Source of the DNA: Alphaproteobacteria bacterium
GTDB lineage: Bacteria; Pseudomonadota; Alphaproteobacteria; UBA8366
Direction of reading: 5' to 3'
NCBI GenBank assembly: GCA_029861675.1
Contig: JAOTYV010000023.1
Coordinates: 1-27,549 of the forward strand
Length of the DNA stretch: 27,549 nucleotides
Shown: positions 15,997 to 23,451 of the stretch, piece by piece
How positions within the stretch are numbered: the first letter of the stretch is position 1
Layout: every line of letters begins with the position of its first letter
Notes under the pieces: generated by a model
The model's input: only the letters and a program-made list of their open reading frames with translations
What the model was told of the DNA's origin: nothing
The model's database searches: none
Made by a program: the position numbers and the translations under genes

Positions 15997-17589
15997 ATGA
16001 CCAAACAGATTGAGGCGCCTGCGCTCAAGAAGATGCTGAACGACGGCGCCGAGTTGGCGTTGCTCGACGTGCGCGAAGACGGACAATTCGGCGAAGGACA
16101 TCTGTTGTTCGCAATGCCCATGCCGTACAGCCATCTGGAAGCGCGGCTGGACGCGCAATTGCCGCGACGCACGACCCGAACCGTGCTGGTCGACGGCGGC
16201 GACGGCGTCGCCGAGCGGGCGGCAACGCGCATGACGAAACTCGGCTACAGCGATGTCGCCGTCCTGACCGGCGGCGTCGATGGCTGGGCCGCGGCCGGCT
16301 ATGAAATCTTCAAGGGCGTCAATGTGCCGTGCAAGGCCTTCGGCGAGGTCGTAGAACACGCCGCCCACACGCCGTCGATCAGCGCCGACGAACTGAACGC
16401 CATGCTCGAGGGCAAGGAAAATCTGGTGGTCGTCGACGGACGCACGCCGGAGGAATTCAACCGGATGAACATTCCGCAGGGGATCAGCGTCCCGAATGCG
16501 GAAATGGTCTACCGAATCCATGACATCGCGCCGTCGCCGGACACCACCGTGGTGGTGAATTGCGCCGGCCGGACGCGCAGCATTATCGGCGCGCAAACGT
16601 TGATCAACGCGGGCATTCCGAACAAGGTGGTCGCGCTGCGCGCCGGCACCATGGGCTGGACACTGGCCGGCCACACGCTGGAACACGGCAACACGCGCCG
16701 CTTCCCCGAAGTATCGACCGATGGGCTCAAGACCGCGAAAGCCACGGCGGAAAAAATGGCCGCGACATACGGCGTAAAACGCATCGACCGGGCGACGCTG
16801 GATGCCTTGCGGGCCGATGAGAGCCGCGGCCTCTACGTGCTCGACGTACGCGGGCGGGAGGAATACGAGGCCGGCCATCTGCCCGGCGCGGTGCACGCCC
16901 CCGGCGGCCAGTTGGTGCAGGCGACCGACGCCTGGGTCGCGGCCCGCGGCGCGCGCATCGTGCTGACCGACGACAACGAGATCCGCGCCATCACCACCGC
17001 GCACTGGCTGGTGCAGATGGGCTGGGAAGCTGTTGTGCTGCAGGGCGGCATCGGCGCGGACGGAACGGAGACCGGCATGCCGAAACGCCGCGTCCTCGGC
17101 ATCGAGGACGATCCGCCGGCGACGATCACCCCGGCCGACCTGGCCGCGGCGCTCGAGCGCGGCGACGCGGTCGCGGTACATGTGGATATTTCCATGAACT
17201 ATCGCGAGCGCCATATTCCGGGCGCGATCTGGGCGATCCGGCCGCGGCTCGATGCACTGCTTGCCCAATTGCCGGCGGGCAAACAAATCGTGCTGTATTC
17301 GGAGCATGAGACGCGGGCGCGCCTCGCGGCAATCGATTTGCGGGAACTCACCGATGCGCCGGTCGCGATCCTGGCCGGCGGTTTCGAGGCCTGGACCGCA
17401 CAGGGCCTGCCCGCAGAGTCGTCGCCCGACTCTCCGCCGGATGCAGAGTGCATCGACTATCTGTATTTCGTGCACGACCGGCATCACGGCAATGAACAGG
17501 CGATGCGGGATTACCTCAGTTGGGAGGAAGCGTTGCCGGCGCAGATCGAGGCCGACGGCGACGCGAAATTCACCATCATCGCACCCTGA
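15997..17589 (+). CDS. Four-domain rhodanese with one catalytic cysteine
   Basis: A 530-residue soluble protein of four tandem rhodanese domains: about 8-105, 125-235, 263-365 and 375-475. The active-site loop of the second domain is NCAGRTRS, with Cys189 as the persulfide site. The same loop is DGGDGVAER in domain 1, TDDNEIRA in domain 3 and SEHETRA in domain 4, so those three lack the cysteine and are probably structural or binding modules. A fifth, non-rhodanese tail (about 485-530) starts CIDYLYFVHDRHHGNEQAMRDYL. Rhodaneses move sulfane sulfur from thiosulfate or persulfides to thiols or cyanide. The ATG at 15997 has AAGGGAAGG 8 bases upstream. It sits between dioxygenase paralogues 2 and 3, 14 bases before the latter, so it belongs to the same operon. 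Confidence 0.93.
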   Translation: MTKQIEAPALKKMLNDGAELALLDVREDGQFGEGHLLFAMPMPYSHLEARLDAQLPRRTTRTVLVDGGDGVAERAATRMTKLGYSDVAVLTGGVDGWAAAGYEIFKGVNVPCKAFGEVVEHAAHTPSISADELNAMLEGKENLVVVDGRTPEEFNRMNIPQGISVPNAEMVYRIHDIAPSPDTTVVVNCAGRTRSIIGAQTLINAGIPNKVVALRAGTMGWTLAGHTLEHGNTRRFPEVSTDGLKTAKATAEKMAATYGVKRIDRATLDALRADESRGLYVLDVRGREEYEAGHLPGAVHAPGGQLVQATDAWVAARGARIVLTDDNEIRAITTAHWLVQMGWEAVVLQGGIGADGTETGMPKRRVLGIEDDPPATITPADLAAALERGDAVAVHVDISMNYRERHIPGAIWAIRPRLDALLAQLPAGKQIVLYSEHETRARLAAIDLRELTDAPVAILAGGFEAWTAQGLPAESSPDSPPDAECIDYLYFVHDRHHGNEQAMRDYLSWEEALPAQIEADGDAKFTIIAP

Positions 17590-17603
17590 ACCGGGACATC
17601 CGA

Positions 17604-18452
17604 ATGACGCTTTCGATCACGCCCCTGACCGACACCATCGGCGCCGAGCTTTCCGGCGTTAATCTGGCCGGCGACCTCAGCGACGATACACAACAGGCAA
17701 TCTATCAGGCCTGGGTCGACAACATCGTCCTGGTAATTCGCAACCAGGATCTGACGCCCGCGCAATTCGTCGCATCCGCCGCCATATTCGGCCCCATCAA
17801 GCAGCAGAATCTGGACAGTTTTGCGGTCCCCGAATTTCCCGAAATCAACGTCGTCTCCAGCGAGGATCGCAATACCGACGGCACGTTCTATATGCGCGGC
17901 GTCAGCTGGCACTCCGATCACTCCTATACGGAGACGCCGCCCAAGGCGACGATCCTCTATGGCATCGACATCCCGAGCCGCGGCGGCGATACCCAGTTCT
18001 GCGACATGCGGGCCGCCTATGAAGCGCTGCCGGAAGCGGAGAATGCGCGATTGGAGCGGCTGGATGTCCTGCATGTCTATGAAAGCAGCCGTAGCCCGCG
18101 CCCCATGATCGGCCGCAGCGAGGCCGAGGCGGAACGATATCCGGGCGACACCGTGCATCCGCTGATCCGCACCAACCCGGACACCGGCCGCAAGGCGATC
18201 TACCACAACCCGGTCCGCGCCGAGCGCGTGCTCGATCTGGACCCCGAAGACAGCGCCGCCGTGCTGGACGGCCTGGCCGCCCATGCGACACAGGAGAAAT
18301 TCCAGTACCGTCATAAATGGCGCAAGGGCGATTTCGTGATCTGGGACAATCGCTGCGCCATGCATCAGGCAAACCGCGACTATCCCGCGAACGAACGCCG
18401 CTATCTCCACCGCCTGATGATCGAAGGCGAAAGGCCGGTATTGACGCCATGA
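17604..18452 (+). CDS. TauD/TfdA family 2-oxoglutarate dioxygenase, paralogue 3
   Basis: A 282-residue paralogue. The iron ligands are His103 and Asp105 in SWHSDHSY and His254 in CAMHQAN. Thr130 (GGDT) and Arg266 are the 2-oxoglutarate contacts and Arg270 the presumed substrate arginine. Gln68 (FGPIKQQ) stands in place of TauD His70. Together with paralogues 4 and 5 it forms a subgroup sharing FGxxxxQ, a GV/GT-[ST]WH iron motif and the RTxPxxGRKxxYxNPxR block. It begins 14 bases after the rhodanese stop with only a weak SD (CGGGA), which suggests coupling to the rhodanese. Its stop overlaps the next start in an ATGA. Confidence 0.94.
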   Translation: MTLSITPLTDTIGAELSGVNLAGDLSDDTQQAIYQAWVDNIVLVIRNQDLTPAQFVASAAIFGPIKQQNLDSFAVPEFPEINVVSSEDRNTDGTFYMRGVSWHSDHSYTETPPKATILYGIDIPSRGGDTQFCDMRAAYEALPEAENARLERLDVLHVYESSRSPRPMIGRSEAEAERYPGDTVHPLIRTNPDTGRKAIYHNPVRAERVLDLDPEDSAAVLDGLAAHATQEKFQYRHKWRKGDFVIWDNRCAMHQANRDYPANERRYLHRLMIEGERPVLTP

Positions 18453-19288
18453 CCCCGACCGTCACGCCACTGGCGCCGAAGATCGGTGCGGAAGTCTCCG
18501 GCATCGACCTGACGCAGCCCCTGGATCGCGACACCGCAGACCTGCTGAACCGGGCCTTTATCGACCATGCGGTGCTGGTGGTCCGTGGCCAGTCGCTGCA
18601 GCCGCAGGAATTCCTCGCCGTCGCCAAGCAATTCGGCGCACCGGTGCGCCAGCATCTGGAACAATTCAACATCCCGGACTGTCCCGATGTCAGCACCATC
18701 TCGAACCAGGAAAAAACCAAGACCGGCAAGATCAACGTGCGGGGGGTGAGCTGGCACACGGACCATTCCTTCACCCCCGAGCCGCCCAAGGCCACAATGT
18801 TGTACTCGGTCGCCCTGCCGGACACGGGCGGCAATACCCATTGGGCCCATATGGGCGCCGCCTATGACGCGCTGTCGCCGGAACTGCGGGCGCGGGTCGA
18901 CGGGCTGTCCGCCGTTCACGCCTATACCGACAGCCGCGTGCCGCCCGACCTAGCGGAACGCAAACGCGAAGAGGCCGAGAATGTGGCCGACGGGGTCGCA
19001 CACCCGCTCGCGCGGACGCATCCGGAATCGGGCCGCAAGGGGATTTATCTCAACCCGCTCCGGGTGCGCCGTTTTCTCGGCATGGCGCCGGAGGATTGCT
19101 CCGGCCTGATCGGCGATCTGGTCGCGCACGCGACGCAACCGGAATTCACCTACACCCATCGCTGGCAACTCGGCGACATGGTGATCTGGGACAACCGGTG
19201 CTGCATGCACAAGGCGGACACCGACTATGATTTCAACCAGCGACGCCTGATGTACCGGATCATTCTTTCCGGCGACAAACCGTTCTAG
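18449..19288 (+). CDS. TauD/TfdA family 2-oxoglutarate dioxygenase, paralogue 4
   Basis: A 279-residue paralogue that overlaps the previous gene by 4 bases (ATGA at 18449-18452), a sign of translational coupling and stoichiometric expression. The iron ligands are His103 and Asp105 in SWHTDHSF and His254 in CCMHKAD. Thr130 lies in GGNT, a small change from the usual GGDT. Arg266 and Arg270 are present in QRRLMYR. Gln68 (FGAPVRQ) again replaces the taurine-binding histidine. The C-terminal SGDKPF is close to the GDKPF of E. coli TauD and to the fragment at the left edge of the window. A dispersed repeat begins directly after the stop. Confidence 0.94.
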   Translation: MTPTVTPLAPKIGAEVSGIDLTQPLDRDTADLLNRAFIDHAVLVVRGQSLQPQEFLAVAKQFGAPVRQHLEQFNIPDCPDVSTISNQEKTKTGKINVRGVSWHTDHSFTPEPPKATMLYSVALPDTGGNTHWAHMGAAYDALSPELRARVDGLSAVHAYTDSRVPPDLAERKREEAENVADGVAHPLARTHPESGRKGIYLNPLRVRRFLGMAPEDCSGLIGDLVAHATQPEFTYTHRWQLGDMVIWDNRCCMHKADTDYDFNQRRLMYRIILSGDKPF

Positions 19289-19289
19289 G

Positions 19290-19391
19290 CGCAAATCCCG
19301 AGCGAACCAAAATGGTTCGCGACGACGTATTTGCGTAAAACAAAGAGAGAGAGACCATTTCACTTGAGCCAATTTGAACAAGTGATGGTCT
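19290..19391 (+). repeat. Dispersed two-hairpin repeat, copy 1
   Basis: About 100 bases that recur at 26928-27028 with roughly ten differences. Structure: an outer stem CGCAAAT (19290-19296) with ATTTGCG (19329-19335) encloses the hairpin GCGAACCA-AAA-TGGTTCGC (19302-19320). A linker CAAAGAGAGAGA follows, and then a second hairpin in which GACCAT (19353-19358) and CACTTG pair with CAAGTG and ATGGTC (19385-19390). It starts within two bases of the stop of dioxygenase 4 and ends at the SD of dioxygenase 5. The layout resembles small palindromic intergenic elements seen in rhizobial genomes; that kinship is from memory. Confidence 0.85.
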
Positions 19392-19404
19392 AGGAGCAGA
19401 CCAT
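19385..19404 (+). promoter_or_regulatory. Hairpin with the SD in its loop, over the start of dioxygenase 5
   Basis: ATGGTCT (19385-19391) and AGACCAT (19398-19404) are perfect 7-base inverted arms around the loop AGGAGC, which is the SD of the gene starting at 19403. The first two bases of its ATG lie in the stem. The left arm can instead pair with an identical AGACCAT at 19352-19358 in the repeat, so two mutually exclusive folds are possible. Confidence 0.45.
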
Positions 19405-20245
19405 GAGCGTTACCATCACCCCGCTTGGCGAACATGCCGGCGCCGAAGTCGGCGGGCTCGATCTGCGCCAGCCGGTCGACGCCGAAACGCGCAAGCGGCT
19501 GAACCGCGCCTTGGCGGACCATGTCGCCCTGGTGTTTCGCGATCAGGAGCTGACGCCGAAACAATTCGCCGATGCGGGGCGGCTGTTCGGCACGCCGATG
19601 AAGCAATTGCTGCAGCAATACCACCTGCCGGATTGCCCCGAGGTCGGCGTGGTGTCGAACCGGGACCGCGACGCCGCCGGCGACGGCAAGATCTTGATCC
19701 GCGGCACCACCTGGCATACCGATCATTCGAACAAGGAAATTCCGCCCAAGGCGACCGCGCTGTATTCGGTCAGCCTGCCGGACAGTGGCGGCGACACCAA
19801 GTTCACCAACACCGCCGCCGCCTATGACGCATTGCCGGCGGAAACCAAGCAACGGATCGACGGGCTCAAGGCGGTGCACGCCTATCTCAGCAGCCGCACG
19901 CCGCGGAAGCTGCCGAAGCGCACCGGGTCGGAGGCGAAGGAAAGCCCGCCGGTCGAACAGCCGCTTGTCCGCACCCATCCGGAGAACGGCCGCAAGGCGC
20001 TGTACCTCAATCCGGTACGAATCGAGGAGTTCGTCGGCATGGAGAAGGAGGCCGGCTTCGCGCTGCTCAACGAGTTGATGGCGCACGCGACCGAGGAGCG
20101 GTTCCAGTACCGCCACAAATGGCGGCTCGGCGACATGGTGATCTGGGACGACCGCTGCTCGATGCACGAAGCCAACATGGATTACGACATGTCGCAGCTT
20201 CGGCTGTTGCACCGGCTAATGATCGAAGGCACCAAGCCGGTCTGA
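19403..20245 (+). CDS. TauD/TfdA family 2-oxoglutarate dioxygenase, paralogue 5
   Basis: A 280-residue paralogue. The iron ligands are His105 and Asp107 in TWHTDHSN and His255 in CSMHEAN. Thr132 (GGDT) and Arg267 are the 2-oxoglutarate residues, with Arg271 on the substrate side. Gln68 (FGTPMKQ) replaces TauD His70. It differs from the others by Asn110 after the iron motif (DHSN for DHSY or DHSF) and by WDDR where the rest have WDNR. It is separated from paralogue 4 by a 114-base spacer filled with a dispersed repeat, so its translation may be controlled separately. The SD is AGGAG at 19392-19396. Downstream lie a tiny frame and an MFS transporter. Confidence 0.94.
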   Translation: MSVTITPLGEHAGAEVGGLDLRQPVDAETRKRLNRALADHVALVFRDQELTPKQFADAGRLFGTPMKQLLQQYHLPDCPEVGVVSNRDRDAAGDGKILIRGTTWHTDHSNKEIPPKATALYSVSLPDSGGDTKFTNTAAAYDALPAETKQRIDGLKAVHAYLSSRTPRKLPKRTGSEAKESPPVEQPLVRTHPENGRKALYLNPVRIEEFVGMEKEAGFALLNELMAHATEERFQYRHKWRLGDMVIWDDRCSMHEANMDYDMSQLRLLHRLMIEGTKPV

Positions 20246-20315
20246 TACTGGGCCCGACACACACCTAACTCATCTCGATACGAAGCGAGCGCATGCCTTG
20301 ATCCCAATTCGCAAC

Positions 20316-20384
20316 ATGTTCACCTGGTTCTCGTCTTGGCTCGGCCCGCCGGTCGCGGTCATCGTCCCGCCCTCCGGCGCGTGA
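20316..20384 (+). CDS. Possible 22-residue leader peptide before the MFS gene
   Basis: ATG at 20316 opens 22 codons (MFTWFSSWLGPPVAVIVPPSGA) ending in TGA at 20382-20384. That stop overlaps the GTG at 20381 of the MFS gene in a GTGA, the usual sign of coupling. The peptide is short, hydrophobic and proline-rich, and the frame is open further upstream, so it may also be chance. No clear SD is visible. Confidence 0.22.
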   Translation: MFTWFSSWLGPPVAVIVPPSGA

Positions 20385-21598
20385 CCACCGACGCCACCCC
20401 CTTACCGCGCGGCCCGGAAAATCCGTGGACGATGCGGCTGTTCATTTTCACCTTCTCCCATGTGGTCGGCACCCTGCACAGCACCACAATCCTGGTCATG
20501 GCGCCGGCGATGAAAACCGATCTCGGTCTGACATTTACCGAATTCGGCCTGCTGGTCACCGCCTACAGCATCGGACAGGTAACCGGCGCGCTGCCCGGCG
20601 GACGATTTACCGATCGCATCGGGGTCGGCCGCGCGCTGGTCGCGGCACAGGCGATCCTCGTGGTCAGCGCGATCATCCTGACCCAGGCGACCGGCCTGAC
20701 CGTCGCCTTGCTGGCCATGCTAATCGCCGGCTGGGGCTATTCGATCATCAACCCGGCGACCTCCAAGGGCGTGTTCGAGGCCTTTCCGCCGGAACGCCGC
20801 GCCACCGCCATGGGGATCAAGCAGACCGGCGTGCCGGTCGGCGGCGTGCTGGCCGCGGCGGCAGGCTCGCTGGTGATCGTGGTGAGCTGGCAGACCGTGA
20901 CCGCCGGCGTCGCCTGCGCGTCCGTCTTCGGTGGACTCGTCTGCCTGCGGCTTGCCAGAGAGTCGAGCCCGGCCCCCCGGACCGCCGGCCAGCGCAAATC
21001 CGGCGGTTTCACCGAAATCCTACGCAACGGCAACTATAACCGTTTCGTCGCCGGCAATTTTTTATACAATTTCGGGCAGTATAATTTTTTCACCTACATC
21101 ACCCTGTTCATGCGCGAAGGACTCCTGCTGAGCCAGGAACTTGCCGGGCTGTGTTACGGCACGGCGCAGGCGACCAGCGTCGCCGCACGGATGGGGTGGG
21201 GCGCGGTCAGCGACTTTCTGTTCAAGGGACGGCGCAAGGGCCTCACGCTGGTGCTCGGCGCGACCGCCGCGCTGCTGCTGGCGGGGCTCGGGCTGCTCGA
21301 TGCGCGGGCCGGCCTGATCGCCGGGCTCGCCTTTACCGCGTTGCTCGGCGTCACCATCGCGTCCTACGCCCCGTTGATGCAGACCATGGCGGTGGAAGCG
21401 GTGCCGGCACGGCAGACCGGCGCGGCCATCGGTTATAACGGCATCGGCACGTCGATGGGCGCGATCGTCGGCCCGCCGGCCTTCGGCTGGATGGTTGATG
21501 TCAGCGGCGCTTTCGCATCGGGCTGGATGCTGACCGCGGGCGTGGTCGCGCTCGGCGTCGCCATGATCACGTTCGGATTCCGCGAACGGCGATTGTAA
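20381..21598 (+). CDS. MFS transporter at the end of the dioxygenase operon
   Basis: A 405-residue major facilitator protein with about 12 helices. The first helix is MRLFIFTFSHVVGTLHSTTI. The helix 2-3 loop has GGRFTDRIGVGRALV, which matches the MFS signature G-[RK]-x-x-D-R-x-G. A central loop precedes FTEILRNGNYNRFVAGNFLYNF, and the second half repeats the pattern with MGWGAVSDFLFKGRRKG. I place the start at the GTG at 20381, which overlaps a tiny upstream frame. ATG 20432 is an alternative that would begin in the first helix. It lies 135 bases after dioxygenase 5 on the same strand, so it is the likely importer or exporter for the compound handled by the operon. Confidence 0.88.
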   Translation: MTTDATPLPRGPENPWTMRLFIFTFSHVVGTLHSTTILVMAPAMKTDLGLTFTEFGLLVTAYSIGQVTGALPGGRFTDRIGVGRALVAAQAILVVSAIILTQATGLTVALLAMLIAGWGYSIINPATSKGVFEAFPPERRATAMGIKQTGVPVGGVLAAAAGSLVIVVSWQTVTAGVACASVFGGLVCLRLARESSPAPRTAGQRKSGGFTEILRNGNYNRFVAGNFLYNFGQYNFFTYITLFMREGLLLSQELAGLCYGTAQATSVAARMGWGAVSDFLFKGRRKGLTLVLGATAALLLAGLGLLDARAGLIAGLAFTALLGVTIASYAPLMQTMAVEAVPARQTGAAIGYNGIGTSMGAIVGPPAFGWMVDVSGAFASGWMLTAGVVALGVAMITFGFRERRL

Positions 21599-21648
21599 TA
21601 CAGGCTGCAATCCGGCGGACCATCGATTTTGTGCCGCAGACCGCCTCG

Positions 21649-21716
21649 CCCTTCGTCAAGCTCAGGGGGAGGCTGAATTTATTATGGAATGGCCTCATCC
21701 TGAGCCTGACGAAGGG
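21649..21716. repeat. Imperfect palindrome between convergent genes
   Basis: The arms 21649-21666 and 21699-21716 are 18 bases each and complementary at 17 positions (CCCTTCGTCA.GCTCAGG type). Inside them, GAGGC and GCCTC add a short inner stem. The loop is AT-rich. It lies between the MFS gene (ends 21598) and the convergent acyl-CoA synthetase gene (ends 21808). It resembles the CCTTCG/CTCAGG palindromes common in alphaproteobacterial intergenic DNA and may act as a bidirectional terminator. The rest of the 209-base gap shows nothing. Confidence 0.75.
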
Positions 21717-21807
21717 TGCGGCTAGGCACCCAATCTAGTTCCAATTCCCATTGCAACATTCTGCCTGAACGCCGCCGCTCAACGAGACTACATCCAATTA
21801 AAACACC

Positions 21808-23424
21808 CTAAGAACCGCCGGCGTATTCCCGATCGCGCAGGTCGCGGCGGCGGATCTTGCCGGTGATGGTTTTCGGCAGATCGTCGACGAATTCCATCTT
21901 GCGCGGATATTTGTACGGCGCCGTCACCTGCTTGACGTGATCCTGCAGCGCCTGCACCAGGGCATCATCCCCGGTGAATCCCGCGTTCAGGATGATAAAC
22001 GCCTTCACCACCTCGCCGCGCTCCGGATGCGGGCTGCCGACCGCCGCGCACTCCTGCACGGCGGGATGCGCCATCAGCGCGTTCTCCACCTCCATTGGAC
22101 CGATGCGGTACCCGGACGCGTTGATCACGTCGTCGGCGCGGCCCTGATAGAACAGATACCCGTCCGCATCCTGGTAGGCCTCGTCGCCGGTGACGAAATA
22201 GTCGGCCCCGTCCACCGTCACGTAGCACTGCGCCGTCCGCCCGGGATCCTGCCAGTATCCGATCATGACCTGCGGGTTCGGCATGCGGACGACCAGCCGC
22301 CCGGTTTCACCCACGGGAAGCGGCCGGTCGTCATCACCGATTATCAGCGTCTGGGTGCCTGGCAGGGGCCGCCCCATCGACCCGGGCTTGACCGGCATGC
22401 AGGGATAGTTGGTCGCGACCATCAGCGCCTCGGTCAGGCCGTAGCCGTCGAGCAGGGGCCCGCCGGTGATGTCGTGCCAACGGTCGATGATTTCCGGATT
22501 GACCGCCTCGCCCGCCGAGACGGTGAGCCGCAACGGCGCCAAATCATAGGCCGCGGTGTCCTCGAGAATGAGGCGGCGCAATTCGGTCGCCGCCGCACAG
22601 AAAACCGTCACGCCGTATTTTTCGAGCAGCCGAAAGCGGTCGTGCGGATCGAAATCCCCGTCATAAAACAACACCGTGGCGCCGCAGCTCCAGGGGCCGA
22701 ACAGCACGCTGGTGCCGGCCTTGCTCCAGCCGGTGTCGGCGCTGCACCACATCACGTCAGCCTCGGACAGGTCGTGCCAGAACCAGGACGACACCCGCCA
22801 GGTGAATAGCCCGCGCGCCGCATGGGTCACGCCTTTCGGATCGCCGGTCGAACCGGAGGTGTAGTACATCACCGCCGGCTCCTCGATGCCGGTCGCGACC
22901 GGGGCGAAATTCTCGCTTTGGGCGGCCATCGCCGTCGCGTAGTCCAGCCAGTCCCGATCGCCGCCGCCGACGCTGATCCGCAGCCGCACCGGCGCGACTT
23001 CGTCGAATTTTTGCGTGTTCTCGCGCGTCGTGACGATTGCCGCGGCGCCCGAATGGGCGACCCGGTAGGCCATGTCCTTGGCGGTCAGCATGGTGATCGC
23101 CGGGATCGGGACCGCCCCCAGCTTCAGACAGCCGACCATGGCGATCTGCCATTCCGGGATGCGCGGCAGCATGACCACCACCCGGTCGCCGCGTTTCACC
23201 CCGTGTTCCCGCAGCAGGTTCGCGAAGCGGTTGGACAGCGCCTTGATGTCGGCGTAGGTGAAGCGGCGTTCATCGCCCGCGGCATTGCACCAGATCAGCG
23301 CCAGATTGTTCGGGTCTTCCGCATAGCGGTCGATCACGTCGCCGCCGAAATTGAATGTTTCCGGCAAATCCCAGGCGAAGCCGCGATAGCTCTCCGCGTA
23401 ATCGGTCATCGCCGTCCGCCGCAT
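21808..23424 (-). CDS. Acyl-CoA synthetase, medium-chain (ACSM-like) type
   Basis: A 538-residue ANL-superfamily ligase that makes acyl-CoA from a carboxylic acid, ATP and CoA. The P-loop is YYTSGSTGDPKG (188-199). The A5 motif is DGYGLTEALM, followed by YFVTGDEAYQDADGYLFYQGRADDVINASGYRIGP-type A7/A8 motifs (YFVTGDEA, GRADDVINASGYRIGP) and the A10 motif PKTITGKIRR, with catalytic Lys523. The opening WDLPETFNFGGDVIDRYA is typical of the acetyl-CoA-synthetase/ACSM branch. GGGGAGAGG just upstream supports the first ATG at 23424. It follows the phosphotransferase gene by 27 bases on the same strand, so they form an operon. Substrate chain or ring cannot be read from sequence. Confidence 0.94.
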   Translation of the reverse strand: MRRTAMTDYAESYRGFAWDLPETFNFGGDVIDRYAEDPNNLALIWCNAAGDERRFTYADIKALSNRFANLLREHGVKRGDRVVVMLPRIPEWQIAMVGCLKLGAVPIPAITMLTAKDMAYRVAHSGAAAIVTTRENTQKFDEVAPVRLRISVGGGDRDWLDYATAMAAQSENFAPVATGIEEPAVMYYTSGSTGDPKGVTHAARGLFTWRVSSWFWHDLSEADVMWCSADTGWSKAGTSVLFGPWSCGATVLFYDGDFDPHDRFRLLEKYGVTVFCAAATELRRLILEDTAAYDLAPLRLTVSAGEAVNPEIIDRWHDITGGPLLDGYGLTEALMVATNYPCMPVKPGSMGRPLPGTQTLIIGDDDRPLPVGETGRLVVRMPNPQVMIGYWQDPGRTAQCYVTVDGADYFVTGDEAYQDADGYLFYQGRADDVINASGYRIGPMEVENALMAHPAVQECAAVGSPHPERGEVVKAFIILNAGFTGDDALVQALQDHVKQVTAPYKYPRKMEFVDDLPKTITGKIRRRDLRDREYAGGS

Positions 23425-23451
23425 CTTCCTCTCCCCGTTATCCCGTGCCCA

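Noticed and set aside
15967..17487. Open frame of 506 codons on the minus strand
   Set aside because: Antisense to the four-domain rhodanese, with a biased His/Arg/Asp composition and no motif.
18950..20212. Open frame of 420 codons on the minus strand
   Set aside because: Antisense to dioxygenases 4 and 5 and crossing the repeat between them; no domain visible.
14216..20245. Assigning the gene symbol tauD to the dioxygenases
   Set aside because: The taurine-contacting histidine is Gln in all five copies, and no tauABC transporter is present.
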